Shown: positions 44,342 to 53,458, numbered from the stretch's first letter. The stretch is DNA of 64,000 bases from Saprospiraceae bacterium (GCA_020627705.1 JAHDGJ010000006.1:1-64000), one strand, 5' to 3'. Translations and numbers: made by a program. The notes: generated by a model not told the origin, from the sequence alone.

Positions 44342-44959
44342 ATGCAGATTGTTAATATTCCTACAATAGAAAGGACCGAATTTGGAAAAGCACAAACAAA
44401 AGCATTCAGATCTTCTGGAAGCATTCCTGTCGTTATCTATGGAGGGGAAAACAATGTTCATTGCGGAGTTAAGAAAAATGATGTAAAAGCATTGATCTAT
44501 ACGCCTGAATTTAAGTTGGCCGAACTAGAAGTAGGTGGATCTAAAATCAAGTGTATGTTAAAAGATATTCAGTTTCATCCTGTTTCAGATGAGATCTTAC
44601 ATATAGATTTTCAGCAATTGACAGATGGCGTGAAGTTAAAAGCCAATCTTCCTGTAGTATGTGAAGGGACTTCTGCTGGACAAAGAGAGGGTGGTAAATT
44701 AATGCAGACCATGCGAACAGTTGCGGTAAAAACAACTCCTGAAAACTTAGTAGATAAGTTAATCGTTGATATTAGTGCATTGAATTTGGGAGAATCTGCA
44801 AGAGTAAGAGATTTACAGGTTAGTGAAGGCATTGAAGTGATGAGTCCAGGTGCTGCACCGGTAGCAATCATTGAAATTCCAAGAGCACTTAAAAGTGCTG
44901 GAGCTGCTGCTGAGAAAGCCGAAGCCGCTGAAGCATCAGCTGAGGCACCTGCTGAGTAG
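44342..44959 (+). CDS. rplY: 50S ribosomal protein L25/general stress protein Ctc
   Basis: The protein has 205 residues. The ATG at 44342 is preferred over 44276, because the extra 22 residues run through the promoter and hairpin. The N-terminal L25 domain has RTEFGKAQTKAFRSSGSIPVVIYGG. The C-terminal TL5/Ctc domain has LHIDFQQLTDGVKLKANLPV and LIVDISALNLGESARVRDL. An Ala/Glu-rich tail (SAGAAAEKAEAAEAS) is typical of Bacteroidota members. It binds 5S rRNA on the large ribosomal subunit. Confidence 0.95.
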   Translation: MQIVNIPTIERTEFGKAQTKAFRSSGSIPVVIYGGENNVHCGVKKNDVKALIYTPEFKLAELEVGGSKIKCMLKDIQFHPVSDEILHIDFQQLTDGVKLKANLPVVCEGTSAGQREGGKLMQTMRTVAVKTTPENLVDKLIVDISALNLGESARVRDLQVSEGIEVMSPGAAPVAIIEIPRALKSAGAAAEKAEAAEASAEAPAE

Positions 44960-44978
44960 CAGAAATCTAAAATATATG

Positions 44979-45014
44979 AAAAAGGGGTTGAACGTGTGTT
45001 CAACCCCTTTTTTT
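44979..45014 (+). terminator. Rho-independent terminator after rplY
   Basis: AAAAGGGGTTGAAC and GTTCAACCCCTTTT form a long perfect stem with a 4-nt loop, followed by T residues. Confidence 0.93.
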
Positions 45015-45083
45015 ATGCCATGGCACAAAATTTGATATTATAATTTATAATAATATGTATATGGCTGATTTAAAATAAAAAAG

Positions 45084-45110
45084 GCCTCAATATATGAAAT
45101 ATATCGAGGC
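45084..45110 (+). terminator. Second hairpin in the rplY-NlpC gap
   Basis: GCCTCAATATAT and ATATATCGAGGC pair with one A-C mismatch around a GAA loop, preceded by six A and followed by ACTTTT. It lies 70 bp past the first terminator and 102 bp before the NlpC gene. It may be a backup terminator or a leader structure. Confidence 0.6.
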
Positions 45111-45212
45111 ACTTTTGCAATTAATTTTAGCTTATAAACTAACTAATGTGAAGAGATATTAGACTGCTAAAGATTACTAATACAAGCTCTCTCATAGACA
45201 TAGATGACCTAA

Positions 45213-45836
45213 ATGAAGAAAACGCTGCTCTTTTTATCAATTTTTTTTATCGGCTGTCAAAACGTTGAGTTTAGGAGACTAAGTTTTAAGCCAGATGCTT
45301 CAAAAAATATAAAAAAGGAGCGTCATGTGGCAGAAAATAAACCAAAAAGAAAGCCTGGTAGTAACACATACAAAGCTGCCAGCAAGAAAAGAGTTTTAGG
45401 TGCAAAGTCCTCCCAAGAATATGATCTACGAAATACTATAGTTCAACAGACAAAGTCCTTCGTAGGAGTACCATATCAATATGGAGGAAAAACCCCAAAT
45501 GATGGATTTGATTGTTCGGGATTAGTGAGTTATGTGTTTGGTCTGAGCGGAATGGACCTTACTGGTTCTTCTGCTTCTCAAGCACTTAAGGGAAAACAAA
45601 TTGCTTTGAAAGACGTAAAGATTGGTGATCTCGTTTTTTTTGGGAACAATGTAAGGGTGACGCACGTTGCTATTGTAGAAAGTGTCAAGGCCGACAAGCT
45701 CTATGTTTTGCATAGTACGAGCTCAAGGGGTGTTATCCGCAGCGAGATCAGAAATTCTAAATATTGGATGGATAGGTATTTGCATTGTCAAGATTTTGTA
45801 AGCACGCACATATATGAGGATATTGCACTGGATTAG
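45213..45836 (+). CDS. NlpC/P60-family lipoprotein peptidase
   Basis: The protein has 207 residues. The lipoprotein signal ends in FFIGC (Cys15), followed by a basic linker to about residue 70. The NlpC/P60 domain has the catalytic Cys101 in FDCSGLVSYVFG, His151 in THVAIVES and His167 in YVLHSTS. Such enzymes cut the gamma-D-Glu-diaminopimelate bond in peptidoglycan stems. It probably acts in the periplasm. adk begins 22 bp downstream, so co-transcription is likely. Confidence 0.93.
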   Translation: MKKTLLFLSIFFIGCQNVEFRRLSFKPDASKNIKKERHVAENKPKRKPGSNTYKAASKKRVLGAKSSQEYDLRNTIVQQTKSFVGVPYQYGGKTPNDGFDCSGLVSYVFGLSGMDLTGSSASQALKGKQIALKDVKIGDLVFFGNNVRVTHVAIVESVKADKLYVLHSTSSRGVIRSEIRNSKYWMDRYLHCQDFVSTHIYEDIALD

Positions 45837-45858
45837 AGGAATATTTAATAAGAAGAGA

Positions 45859-46440
45859 ATGAAAAAAACCAACTTAATTTTATTTGGTCCTCCGGGATCT
45901 GGAAAAGGAACACAGGCGAAGTATTTGGTGGACAAATATGAACTTCTTCATATTTCAACAGGAGACCTTTTTAGATACGAAATAGGTAATGCTACACCTT
46001 TGGGGTTAAAAGCCAAAGAGTACATGGATAAGGGACAATTAGTTCCCGATGAGGTAACTATAGGTATGCTCAAAAACAAAGTTGACGCCAACCCAGATGT
46101 TAAGGGTTATATCTTCGATGGGTTTCCTCGAACCATTCCACAGGCAGAAGCGCTCGATAAATTTTTAGATTCTCAAGAGCAATCCGTGACTGGTTTAGTG
46201 GCTCTAGATGTTGATGATGACGAAATCGTTAAAAGACTTTTGAAGCGAGGAGAAACTTCAAACAGACCTGACGACAGTAATGAAGAAGTGATCAGAAAAA
46301 GAATTGAAGTTTACGGAAACGAGACCGCTGTTGTTTATGATTACTATGACAGACAAAATGCTTCACATAAAATAGAAGGTGTTGGAAGCATCGAGGATAT
46401 TTTTGCTCGCTTGTGCCAGCTAATTGATGGCTTGATCTAA
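45859..46440 (+). CDS. adk: Adenylate kinase
   Basis: The protein has 193 residues from ATG 45859; the longer frame to 45814 overlaps the previous gene and adds nothing conserved. The P-loop is [10 protein letters not shown], the AMP-binding part [12 protein letters not shown], and [14 protein letters not shown] the central signature. The lid is short, as in the short-form enzyme. It interconverts ATP and AMP with 2 ADP. The stop shares a base with the obg start (TAATG). Confidence 0.96.
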   Translation: MKKTNLILFGPPGSGKGTQAKYLVDKYELLHISTGDLFRYEIGNATPLGLKAKEYMDKGQLVPDEVTIGMLKNKVDANPDVKGYIFDGFPRTIPQAEALDKFLDSQEQSVTGLVALDVDDDEIVKRLLKRGETSNRPDDSNEEVIRKRIEVYGNETAVVYDYYDRQNASHKIEGVGSIEDIFARLCQLIDGLI

Positions 46441-47438
46441 TGGCTAGTCAAAATTTTGTTGATTATGTAAAAATTTGTTGTCGGTCGGGTGCTGGAGGTG
46501 CTGGCTCCGTTCATTTTATGCGGGACCGCATAAATCCAAAAGGTGGACCTGATGGGGGCAATGGTGGTCGAGGAGGTCACATTATCCTACGAGGGAATAA
46601 GCAACTTTGGACCTTACTACCACTCAAGTATAGAAAGCATATTATAGCTGGTAACGGGGAAGTAGGTCGAAGCAACATCAGTTCAGGAAAATTTGGTGAA
46701 GACATTATACTCGAAGTACCCTTGGGGACGGTTGCCAAAAATGCCGAAACATTCGAAAAAGAATTTGAAATTACCGAGCACGGCGAAGAAGTCATTTTTG
46801 TTGCTGGTGGTAAAGGTGGATTGGGTAATGTAAATTTTAAATCTGCCACCAATCAATCTCCAAAGTATGCCCAACCAGGAGAACCTGGAAAAGAGGAATG
46901 GAAAATATTAGAGCTGAAAGTTTTAGCTGATGTTGGTTTGGTGGGATTCCCCAATGCTGGCAAATCGACCTTACTTGCTGCAGTATCTGCTGCTAAGCCC
47001 AAAATTGCCAATTACGAGTTTACAACGCTCATTCCAAATCTAGGAATTGTTAAGTATCGAGATGGTCAGTCCTTCATTATGGCGGACATTCCAGGTATTA
47101 TAGAAAAAGCCCACGAAGGCAAAGGTTTGGGACTTCGTTTCCTTCGGCATATCGAACGCAATTCGGTCCTTCTCTTTTTGGTTGCCGCAGATAGTGATAA
47201 CATTAATAAGCGGTATCGAATATTGCTCAATGAATTAGAGAAGTTTAATCCAGAATTATTGGATAAGCCAAGATTCCTAGCCATAAGTAAAGCCGATCTC
47301 ATTGACGAAGAATTAAAATCATTAATTGAAAGTGATCTAGACATTGACATTCCTTATGTGTTCATAAGTTCGGTATCCCAAGAGGGAATTCAAGAATTAA
47401 AGGACAAGCTTTGGGCTAAGATGCAGGAGGATTATTGA
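46440..47438 (+). CDS. obgE: Obg-family GTPase
   Basis: The protein has 332 residues. A glycine-rich Obg fold occupies residues 1-160 ([40 protein letters not shown]). The G domain carries [10 protein letters not shown], a [16 protein letters not shown] switch and ISKADL. The C-terminal extension of some Obg proteins is absent. It acts in 50S ribosome assembly and stress signalling in the cytoplasm. It is translationally coupled to adk by a one-base overlap. Confidence 0.96.
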   Translation: MASQNFVDYVKICCRSGAGGAGSVHFMRDRINPKGGPDGGNGGRGGHIILRGNKQLWTLLPLKYRKHIIAGNGEVGRSNISSGKFGEDIILEVPLGTVAKNAETFEKEFEITEHGEEVIFVAGGKGGLGNVNFKSATNQSPKYAQPGEPGKEEWKILELKVLADVGLVGFPNAGKSTLLAAVSAAKPKIANYEFTTLIPNLGIVKYRDGQSFIMADIPGIIEKAHEGKGLGLRFLRHIERNSVLLFLVAADSDNINKRYRILLNELEKFNPELLDKPRFLAISKADLIDEELKSLIESDLDIDIPYVFISSVSQEGIQELKDKLWAKMQEDY

Positions 47439-47444
47439 TTCGAA

Positions 47445-47873
47445 TTATTGATTCTTTTGCTCCTCGTGATATTTGTCAAAAACCTCATCAATAGGTTCCC
47501 ATAACTCGATTTTATTGCCCTCACAATCTAAGATGTGTACGAATTTACCGTAGTCGAATTCTTGAATTTCATCCACGATAGTTACTCCCTGCGCCTTTAA
47601 ATTTTTGACCAAGGCATCCATATTCTGGACACGATAGTTGACCATAAATTCCTTTTGCGAAGGATTAAAGTAATCAGTATCTGCCTTAAAAGGGCTCCAT
47701 TGTAAATAACCATTTTTGGTTGGGTCTTCTTTTTTCTTAAAAGTAAATGAGGCGCCGTATTGATCAACTGGAAAGGCCAAATGTTTGGCGTACCATTGTT
47801 TCACTTTGTCAGGATCATTGCATTTGAAGAAGATGCCTCCAACACCAGTAACTTTTGGATCGTTATTATTCAT
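47445..47873 (-). CDS. VOC (glyoxalase/bleomycin resistance) superfamily protein
   Basis: The protein has 142 residues from ATG 47873. Two beta-alpha-beta-beta-beta modules of the VOC fold are seen (GVGGIFFKCNDPDKVKQWYAKHLAFPV and FMVNYRVQNMDALVKNLKAQGVTIVDE). The metal-site Glu lies in NKIELWEP near the end. Substrate is unknown; members include glyoxalase I and antibiotic-binding proteins. The ATG overlaps the 3' end of the upstream gene by 8 bp. Its 3' end is 6 bp from obg, which converges on it. Confidence 0.9.
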   Translation of the reverse strand: MNNNDPKVTGVGGIFFKCNDPDKVKQWYAKHLAFPVDQYGASFTFKKKEDPTKNGYLQWSPFKADTDYFNPSQKEFMVNYRVQNMDALVKNLKAQGVTIVDEIQEFDYGKFVHILDCEGNKIELWEPIDEVFDKYHEEQKNQ

Positions 47874-48402
47874 CAACTAAAATTTGTATAAATCTACTAA
47901 AGGCCAAAGAACCTGTAAAATGCTGATCTTTATAATAACTGCAACTCACTCTAAAAAAGCGAAGGACATCGTCATAGGATATGATTTCGATACTTATGTT
48001 TCCAAATCCTTGTACGGCCTTGCCGTCGACAACATTTTTTCTAGACATTTTTAAAAAGGCCGTAATTTTTTGTTCGATGATATTCTTGACGCTTTTTGAT
48101 TTTATTTCAGAAAGATTTAGGATATAGCCTCTTTTCTTTAGTGTTTGAATGATTGAGGTAGCGAAGAAAATTTGATCTTTTCTGGTCAATGCCAATTGTG
48201 AAGGGAGAAGATTCAAACCACTAAGCTGACTGTTTTCAACAAATTGAATAGATGAAGACGGTTTTTCATTCATACTAAACTTGAGATACTCCGAGTATAT
48301 GGTCTTTTTTATGCTTAAGTGTTTCTCAGAATTTTTCCAGAGAATGTATGCTTCGTCATTTTCGTCAAAAGTAAACGCCTCATGTATAAATGGGATGCTC
48401 AA
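47866..48402 (-). CDS. Hypothetical cytoplasmic protein
   Basis: The protein has 178 residues with no signal or membrane segment. It is a mix of helix and strand (FIQILVDE at the end, SIEIISYDDVLRFFRVSCSYY before it). I do not recognise a family. The start is a TTG at 48402; the next ATG is residue 45. It overlaps the VOC gene by 8 bp, so the two are coupled and may act together. The gap to the TfoX gene is 120 bp. Confidence 0.65.
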   Translation of the reverse strand: MSIPFIHEAFTFDENDEAYILWKNSEKHLSIKKTIYSEYLKFSMNEKPSSSIQFVENSQLSGLNLLPSQLALTRKDQIFFATSIIQTLKKRGYILNLSEIKSKSVKNIIEQKITAFLKMSRKNVVDGKAVQGFGNISIEIISYDDVLRFFRVSCSYYKDQHFTGSLAFSRFIQILVDE

Positions 48403-48500
48403 AGTATTTTCAATTTAATTCTTAATCAGTGATAACATTTTGACTTCTCGAGGTACATATAAGTACACGCATTTTTAAACGTTGACAAGCAATTAATGAT

Positions 48501-48538
48501 AAAGACCTCTCGTATCAAAGGATTATTTAGAGGTCTTT
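48501..48538. terminator. Hairpin at the 3' end of the TfoX gene
   Basis: AAAGACCTCT and AGAGGTCTTT pair perfectly across an 18-nt loop. The right arm lies inside the last codons of the TfoX gene. T-richness is strongest on the plus strand, so its direction of action is uncertain. Confidence 0.55.
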
Positions 48539-48867
48539 TTTAACTTTTTTTTCTTAGCAAGTTCAAACGACTTCGTAGCCCATTGTACTAGAATTTTAGA
48601 ATCTTCCATAACTTCTATAGGTACTTCGTAGTAAGACATTTTCATTTTTTTCCCCGGGACTTGCCATGGCCCCATGCCTCTTGATTCATAATCTTCTTTA
48701 TTCGAATCATCAACTTTTAAACGAAATGTATTTTCCATGATTCCTCCAAAGCAAATGCCTTCTTTAAAGATTCCTATGCTCCCAAACATCTTTTTAAGTT
48801 CGAATTCACCAAAGGGTTTTAAGAGTTGTTCGATGTATGCAATGTATTCTTCGGTATTTTTTGACAT
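48523..48867 (-). CDS. TfoX/Sxy N-terminal domain protein
   Basis: The protein has 114 residues. It shows LKPFGEFELKKMFGSIGIFKEGICFGGIMENTFRLKVDD in outline, the TfoX N-terminal signature, and ends in a Lys-rich tail (KKKKLKKTSK). TfoX/Sxy full-length proteins co-activate competence genes with CRP; single N-domain proteins like this one are common and uncharacterised. It lies 3 bp downstream of the sialidase-like gene and is probably on its transcript. Confidence 0.9.
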   Translation of the reverse strand: MSKNTEEYIAYIEQLLKPFGEFELKKMFGSIGIFKEGICFGGIMENTFRLKVDDSNKEDYESRGMGPWQVPGKKMKMSYYEVPIEVMEDSKILVQWATKSFELAKKKKLKKTSK

Positions 48868-48870
48868 GTT

Positions 48871-50217
48871 TTATTTCAACATTTTTTGATCAATCAAAGC
48901 GGTCCAAACACTTAAAATCATTTTATCCTGCTGCGTCCAAATCGGACGAATAACTCCATCAACAGCAGAGATGTCATTATAATCTCCAAAGAAAACTACT
49001 GGAAGAGGAGTAAAGGATTCCTCATTTATTTTTAGGTTGGTAAAAGTCTCTCCGCCATCTTTGGAATAGGCTAGATAAACATCTGTTAGATTTTTATTTT
49101 CAGTATCGTTTCTACGATCATAAAAAACAACGTAGATATATCCGGTCGAGGGGTCAACATCCATCCATGTGAAAAACTGATGTTTGCCTGGAGGATCATC
49201 ATTTACTCTTTTTGGTGAAGACCAAGTCAATCCTTTGTCCACAGATTTACTAATCCATATGTCAGTATCGTTTGTACCATTTCTTTGGTCAGACCAATTT
49301 ACATATATCGCTCCCGCATGAGGTCCATCGCTTTGATCCACTTCTGTTATGGTCATCCCATTGCAACGCATGATGCCAGGGATGGAATAATCCCATCCTC
49401 CTGGTTGATCCGAAACAATATAGTCTTCCTCCATCCATGTTTTGCCTTGGTCGAAGGAACGATCGAAGTATATTTTTTCATCGAAGCACCAAGCCACAAA
49501 AAGTTCCCCTTCTTTTGAAACGGCAGGTACGGCGCCCTCCGTCGTTTGGTCTCCGTCCAAACAATTGCCCTCTTTCTGACTAATCGCGATTGGTTCGGTC
49601 CAAGTTGTGCCTTGATCTGACGAAGAGGAAAATTTGATTCTGGTTTTGTCCTCTGGTCGAGGGGAGTCATAAAGATCAAATTCTGTCCAAGTCATATAGA
49701 GCTTGTTGTTGTTGGGATCAATAGCTAGCCATTGTTTGTCTTGGTCTTTGGGGTTGTCAGGCCTTGTGAAACTGCCATCATTCCAGGTTTTGCCACCATC
49801 AGTAGATTTTTGTATCACGATTCGATCCAAAAATTCAACATCTTGCCAAGCTTTGCCGGTTGGATTTGATAAATGTGAGTAGTAAAAGTTGCCCTCAAAA
49901 TCTGCTCGTATTACAGGATCACCATATACACCAGAGCTAGATTTTAAAACTTCCTTTGTCCAAGTTTTTCCAGCATCGTTGGAGGAATACACCCAATCCA
50001 ATACACTCCCTGCAACCATGTTATTGGGGTTGATAGGATTTATACAAATTGATGGCTCACAAGGGCCAACAAAAGTGGTGCTGCTGTCAATCTTTATGTT
50101 GACAAATGAGGGGTTTTGTTCTGGATTTTCGGGAAGCTCTTGTGCGATTTGAGGCGAACAAGCTGAAATAAAAAAGCAGAAATAAAAGGAAGCCTTAAAA
50201 ATTGACGTTAAATTCAT
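48871..50217 (-). CDS. Sialidase-like BNR lipoprotein
   Basis: The protein has 448 residues. The signal ASFYFCFFISAC gives a lipid-bearing Cys20. Six Asp-box motifs follow at regular intervals (SSNDAGKTW, STDGGKTW, SSDQGTTW, SFDQGKTW, SVDKGLTW, SKDGGETF), indicating a six-bladed propeller as in sialidases. The Arg triad of true sialidases cannot be assigned. Probably outer-membrane or periplasmic facing. A TACTTTTG box (50232-50225, minus strand) sits 7 nt before the ATG, implying a very short leader. Confidence 0.88.
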   Translation of the reverse strand: MNLTSIFKASFYFCFFISACSPQIAQELPENPEQNPSFVNIKIDSSTTFVGPCEPSICINPINPNNMVAGSVLDWVYSSNDAGKTWTKEVLKSSSGVYGDPVIRADFEGNFYYSHLSNPTGKAWQDVEFLDRIVIQKSTDGGKTWNDGSFTRPDNPKDQDKQWLAIDPNNNKLYMTWTEFDLYDSPRPEDKTRIKFSSSSDQGTTWTEPIAISQKEGNCLDGDQTTEGAVPAVSKEGELFVAWCFDEKIYFDRSFDQGKTWMEEDYIVSDQPGGWDYSIPGIMRCNGMTITEVDQSDGPHAGAIYVNWSDQRNGTNDTDIWISKSVDKGLTWSSPKRVNDDPPGKHQFFTWMDVDPSTGYIYVVFYDRRNDTENKNLTDVYLAYSKDGGETFTNLKINEESFTPLPVVFFGDYNDISAVDGVIRPIWTQQDKMILSVWTALIDQKMLK

Positions 50218-50251
50218 AGCACATCAAAAGTATAATTTATTTGAGCTCTTT

Positions 50252-51910
50252 ATGAGATTTCTTTTTCACATCCTAAGTCTTCTATTTTTCACCCAGGCAT
50301 TGAGTCAACAAGACCAATTACAAGCTGTTTGGACCCAAACAGGAGTGACCAAGTTAAGTGCGCAAAATTCGGGTATCCTGCATTTTTTTTCTGAGGATTT
50401 TGATGCCTTTGAATACAATGGCTATCAAAGCAAAAAATGTGCACACGAATTTGAAGACCAAAAGGCTGGCTTTCATATAGATGCCAATACCGTGAGCTAC
50501 CAAGGAAAAAGATGTATCCTTCCTCAAGCTGTTTCTAGCGCACAAGTGTATAAAAACGAAATGATCATCGTTTCAAATCGTACTTTATACAAAAGCCCAA
50601 TTCCCTTAAACATTGTGGCGGATACGCTAAAATTGGAGGGATTAGAGGAGGTTGAAGGCTTTGATAAGATCTTAGTCTTTTCCAATTATTTATTACTGCA
50701 GGATTCAACTGATTTACATGTTTGGAATTATCGAAACAAGCGCATCACGTCATTTGAAAACAGAGCAGGAGAAATCAATGCGGCAGTACTAGACGATTTC
50801 GGCATGCTCTTTATCGCCAGTGCCAAAGGCTTGTTTAAACTAAATTTTTTGCCTGAGCAAAATGTAAAAGAGCCCTTATTAAAGGTGTCAGAGGATAACA
50901 CCCATGACTTTCGTCGTGAATTAAAATTGGACAGTGGAGAAATAATCATTTACAACGTAGAGGCTTTTCATCCCGTATTGCAAGAAGAGGTATTGGTCTA
51001 CAGCCAATTAAAATTTGAGGACGAGATCAAAGAAGAGTTAATAGAAGACGGGACTTTTGTATTAAAAGATTTGGCGCCAGGTAAATATAGCCTCCGATTT
51101 TACACCAAATTAGAAGGCGAAGTACATTCCAGATTTAGTAAAAAAATTGCTATTGAAGTTAAAGGCGTTGAGAGTTTTGCCGTTTGGATGTATTTGTTTG
51201 GATTGCTAGGCTTGTTGTTGCTTTTGAGTATTTATAGTAATGTAAGAAGCAATACCTACAAGGCAAGTCTTGAGACGCAAAGGGATAAATTGATTTTGGA
51301 AAACAAAGCCTTAAAATTTGAACAACAGGCCCTTCAGCTTCAAATGAATCCACATTTCATTTTTAATGTGTTAAACTCGATAAGTGGAATGGTGGCTGTA
51401 AAAGACAACGAAGGTGCTCGAAAATACATCAACGAATTTTCTCAATTAATGAGATCTGTACTACATCAATCTAGATCAGAATTTATAAGCTTAGAACACG
51501 AAATTGATTATTTGAAAAAATATTTAAGTCTTGAGCGAATTACAAGAAACAGCAGTTTTGAATTTGAAGTTAATGTTCCTCAGGAATGCAATATGCAATT
51601 GACAACATTGCCAATGATTGTTCAGCCCTTTGTAGAAAATGCCATTGTTCATGGCTTTAAGGGCAAAAAAACATCCAATAAAATTTGGGTAACTTTCATC
51701 CCTTTAGAAAATAAACTAGAAGTCCATGTTCGGGACAATGGAGTCGGTAGGAACTCAAAACAGGATAAAAACTCAGGACATAAATCAGTTGGATTGCAAG
51801 TGGTAAAGGAACGATTAGGAAAAAAGTATAACTTTAAAATGATTGATCTTAAAGACGAACAAGGTCAACCACAAGGGACAGAAGTCATCATCAAAATGCC
51901 ATTAAAATGA
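50252..51910 (+). CDS. LytS-type sensor histidine kinase with periplasmic propeller/Y_Y_Y-like region
   Basis: The protein has 552 residues. A signal peptide (LFHILSLLFFTQALSQ) is followed by beta-strand repeats (about 25-215) and an Ig-like Y_Y_Y-type segment (about 225-305). A transmembrane helix covers about 310-330 (WMYLFGLLGLLLLLSIYS). The His_kinase domain has His368 in NPHFIFNVLNSI and the ATPase has PFVENAIVHGFKG and GVGR. It probably senses an extracytoplasmic signal. Its stop overlaps the regulator ATG by 4 bp. Confidence 0.9.
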   Translation: MRFLFHILSLLFFTQALSQQDQLQAVWTQTGVTKLSAQNSGILHFFSEDFDAFEYNGYQSKKCAHEFEDQKAGFHIDANTVSYQGKRCILPQAVSSAQVYKNEMIIVSNRTLYKSPIPLNIVADTLKLEGLEEVEGFDKILVFSNYLLLQDSTDLHVWNYRNKRITSFENRAGEINAAVLDDFGMLFIASAKGLFKLNFLPEQNVKEPLLKVSEDNTHDFRRELKLDSGEIIIYNVEAFHPVLQEEVLVYSQLKFEDEIKEELIEDGTFVLKDLAPGKYSLRFYTKLEGEVHSRFSKKIAIEVKGVESFAVWMYLFGLLGLLLLLSIYSNVRSNTYKASLETQRDKLILENKALKFEQQALQLQMNPHFIFNVLNSISGMVAVKDNEGARKYINEFSQLMRSVLHQSRSEFISLEHEIDYLKKYLSLERITRNSSFEFEVNVPQECNMQLTTLPMIVQPFVENAIVHGFKGKKTSNKIWVTFIPLENKLEVHVRDNGVGRNSKQDKNSGHKSVGLQVVKERLGKKYNFKMIDLKDEQGQPQGTEVIIKMPLK

Positions 51911-52632
51911 GAGCAATAATAGTGGACGATATGGAACTTGCTCGAGAGAGTCTACGAGCAGATGTACAGCAATATTGCCCTGAAATACAATTGGTAGGCG
52001 AGGCTAAAGGGGTCGTTAGTGCCGCCAAATTATTGCGAGAGGTTGCGGTCGATCTGATCTTTTTGGATATAAATATGGACGATGGCGAAGGCTTTGATCT
52101 GCTAGATATATTACCGGATTATAAAACCAAAGTGATCTTTGTAACTGCCTCTGATGAACATGCTTTAAAGGCATTTCAATATGCGGCAATAGATTATTTA
52201 CTCAAACCCGTAGATCCAGAGCGATTAAAACAAGCGATTGCAAAAATTAAAAACAGTCATTTCTTTTCGAAAGACAATCAAAGTGTTTTAAAAGAAGGAG
52301 AAAGGAATAATTTGGTTTTAAGTACATCTGAAGAATTGAGAGTTGTAGAAATTGAAAACATTGTTAGATGTCAATCCATGGGTAATTATACCCAGTTCTT
52401 TTTTACTGACGGAAGTAAAATTTTAATTACCAAAACACTTAAAGATTATGATTCTCTTTTGGGAGAAAAGGGTTTTGTAAGAGTGCATCAATCACATTTG
52501 GTAAACCAGAATCAAATAAAGGCTTATGTCAAAACTGAAGGTGGTTATTTGGTTTTAAAAGATGGTTCTAATGTTCCGGTAAGTGTTCGGAAAAAACCAG
52601 AGGTCATGAAAATTGTAAGTCAGTTAAAATAA
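51907..52632 (+). CDS. LytTR-type response regulator (second pair)
   Basis: The protein has 241 residues. The receiver has DD at 7-8, phospho-acceptor Asp54 in IFLDINMDDGEG, FVTASDEHALKAFQ and LLKPVDPERL. The LytTR domain (about 140-241) shows VRCQSMGNYTQFFF and FVRVHQSHLVNQNQI. It pairs with the preceding kinase. Sequence differs clearly from the regulator at 25502, so this is a separate pathway. Confidence 0.94.
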   Translation: MRAIIVDDMELARESLRADVQQYCPEIQLVGEAKGVVSAAKLLREVAVDLIFLDINMDDGEGFDLLDILPDYKTKVIFVTASDEHALKAFQYAAIDYLLKPVDPERLKQAIAKIKNSHFFSKDNQSVLKEGERNNLVLSTSEELRVVEIENIVRCQSMGNYTQFFFTDGSKILITKTLKDYDSLLGEKGFVRVHQSHLVNQNQIKAYVKTEGGYLVLKDGSNVPVSVRKKPEVMKIVSQLK

Positions 52633-52635
52633 AAT

Positions 52636-52658
52636 CCTCCCGACCTTAGATCGGGAGG
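52636..52658. terminator. Hairpin after the second LytTR gene
   Basis: CCTCCCGA and TCGGGAGG pair perfectly with a 7-nt loop. There is no T-run, so it is a weak terminator or a transcript-end structure between converging genes. Confidence 0.55.
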
Positions 52659-52678
52659 CACCAAAGATCATCTTGCAA

Positions 52679-53404
52679 TTAAATACATCCTCTTTCGGAT
52701 GTAAGGATTCTTACTCTTAGTTTTCCATCAGTCAGCTTTCTAATCGTAATAAGCTCATCAGATGCAATTTTTATATTATCGATTTCACCATCATTATTTT
52801 TGATAAAAATGGTTTTGTTTTCAAAAATTGCTTTTTTGGCGGGGTCTTCATACATGGCAAGAAGAATGTGATACACGTCCATGATTCTTCCGTGGTTAAG
52901 TATTAATTCTGCCTTAAACACATTCTTTTTGTTCTGCTTACTCCAGCTGCCTTGGTCAAAGTCTATGCTAACCTTTGCATATCCATTATTGCTTGTAAGC
53001 GTATCCATTTCGCTAGGATTTAAAACAAAGTGATACAAAATCCATGATTCCAGAGGGTATAACAGACCCATGTCAATTTGATTTAGTTCGAAATCATGCA
53101 TTGGGATCGGTAGGCTAGTAAGAAAACCATCAAAGACAAATCCCTCAAGCCCATCGTATTCTACTTCTATCCAATTCCCTTTGACCCAGTCTATTTCATG
53201 TCCTTTGGGTTCCCCTTCCTTATGAGAAATGAATGTTACCTCAGATCCAAATGGGATAACTTCTATGGTTTTGCCTACGATTGGAGCACTTCTCAATTTT
53301 AATCCAGAATGGGCGGTTACGAATAATGCTTGGCCTTCAATAAAGTCTGCTTTAGAAGTATTGAAAAAAAGAAGTATGATAAAAATTACTAATATATTTC
53401 TCAT
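52679..53404 (-). CDS. Secreted SH3-domain protein
   Basis: The protein has 241 residues from the ATG at 53404, which starts a signal peptide (RNILVIFIILLFFNTSKA); the longer frame to 53545 has no conserved residues before it. A bacterial SH3 domain follows (ALFVTAHSGLKLRSAPIVGKTIEVIPFGSEVTF in outline, to about residue 95). The remaining 140 residues are of unknown fold. SH3b domains often bind cell-wall peptides, so a periplasmic role is likely. It is divergent from the OmpA gene. Confidence 0.82.
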   Translation of the reverse strand: MRNILVIFIILLFFNTSKADFIEGQALFVTAHSGLKLRSAPIVGKTIEVIPFGSEVTFISHKEGEPKGHEIDWVKGNWIEVEYDGLEGFVFDGFLTSLPIPMHDFELNQIDMGLLYPLESWILYHFVLNPSEMDTLTSNNGYAKVSIDFDQGSWSKQNKKNVFKAELILNHGRIMDVYHILLAMYEDPAKKAIFENKTIFIKNNDGEIDNIKIASDELITIRKLTDGKLRVRILTSERGCI

Positions 53405-53433
53405 AATAGTCTTAGTTTTGTGAACAATATCAA

Positions 53434-53458
53434 TTACAAGCTCAAGTTGAGATTGTAA
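53434..53458. promoter_or_regulatory. Inverted repeat, candidate operator
   Basis: TTACAAGCTCAA and TTGAGATTGTAA are 12-bp arms with one mismatch and a single base between, centred at 53446. The site lies 30 bp upstream of the SH3 gene start, in the 219-bp divergent gap to the OmpA gene. The near-zero loop favours a protein-binding dyad over a hairpin. Confidence 0.5.

Noticed and set aside
48871-50217. True sialidase assignment
   Set aside because: Asp boxes only show a beta-propeller; the catalytic Arg triad and Tyr/Glu pair could not be placed.
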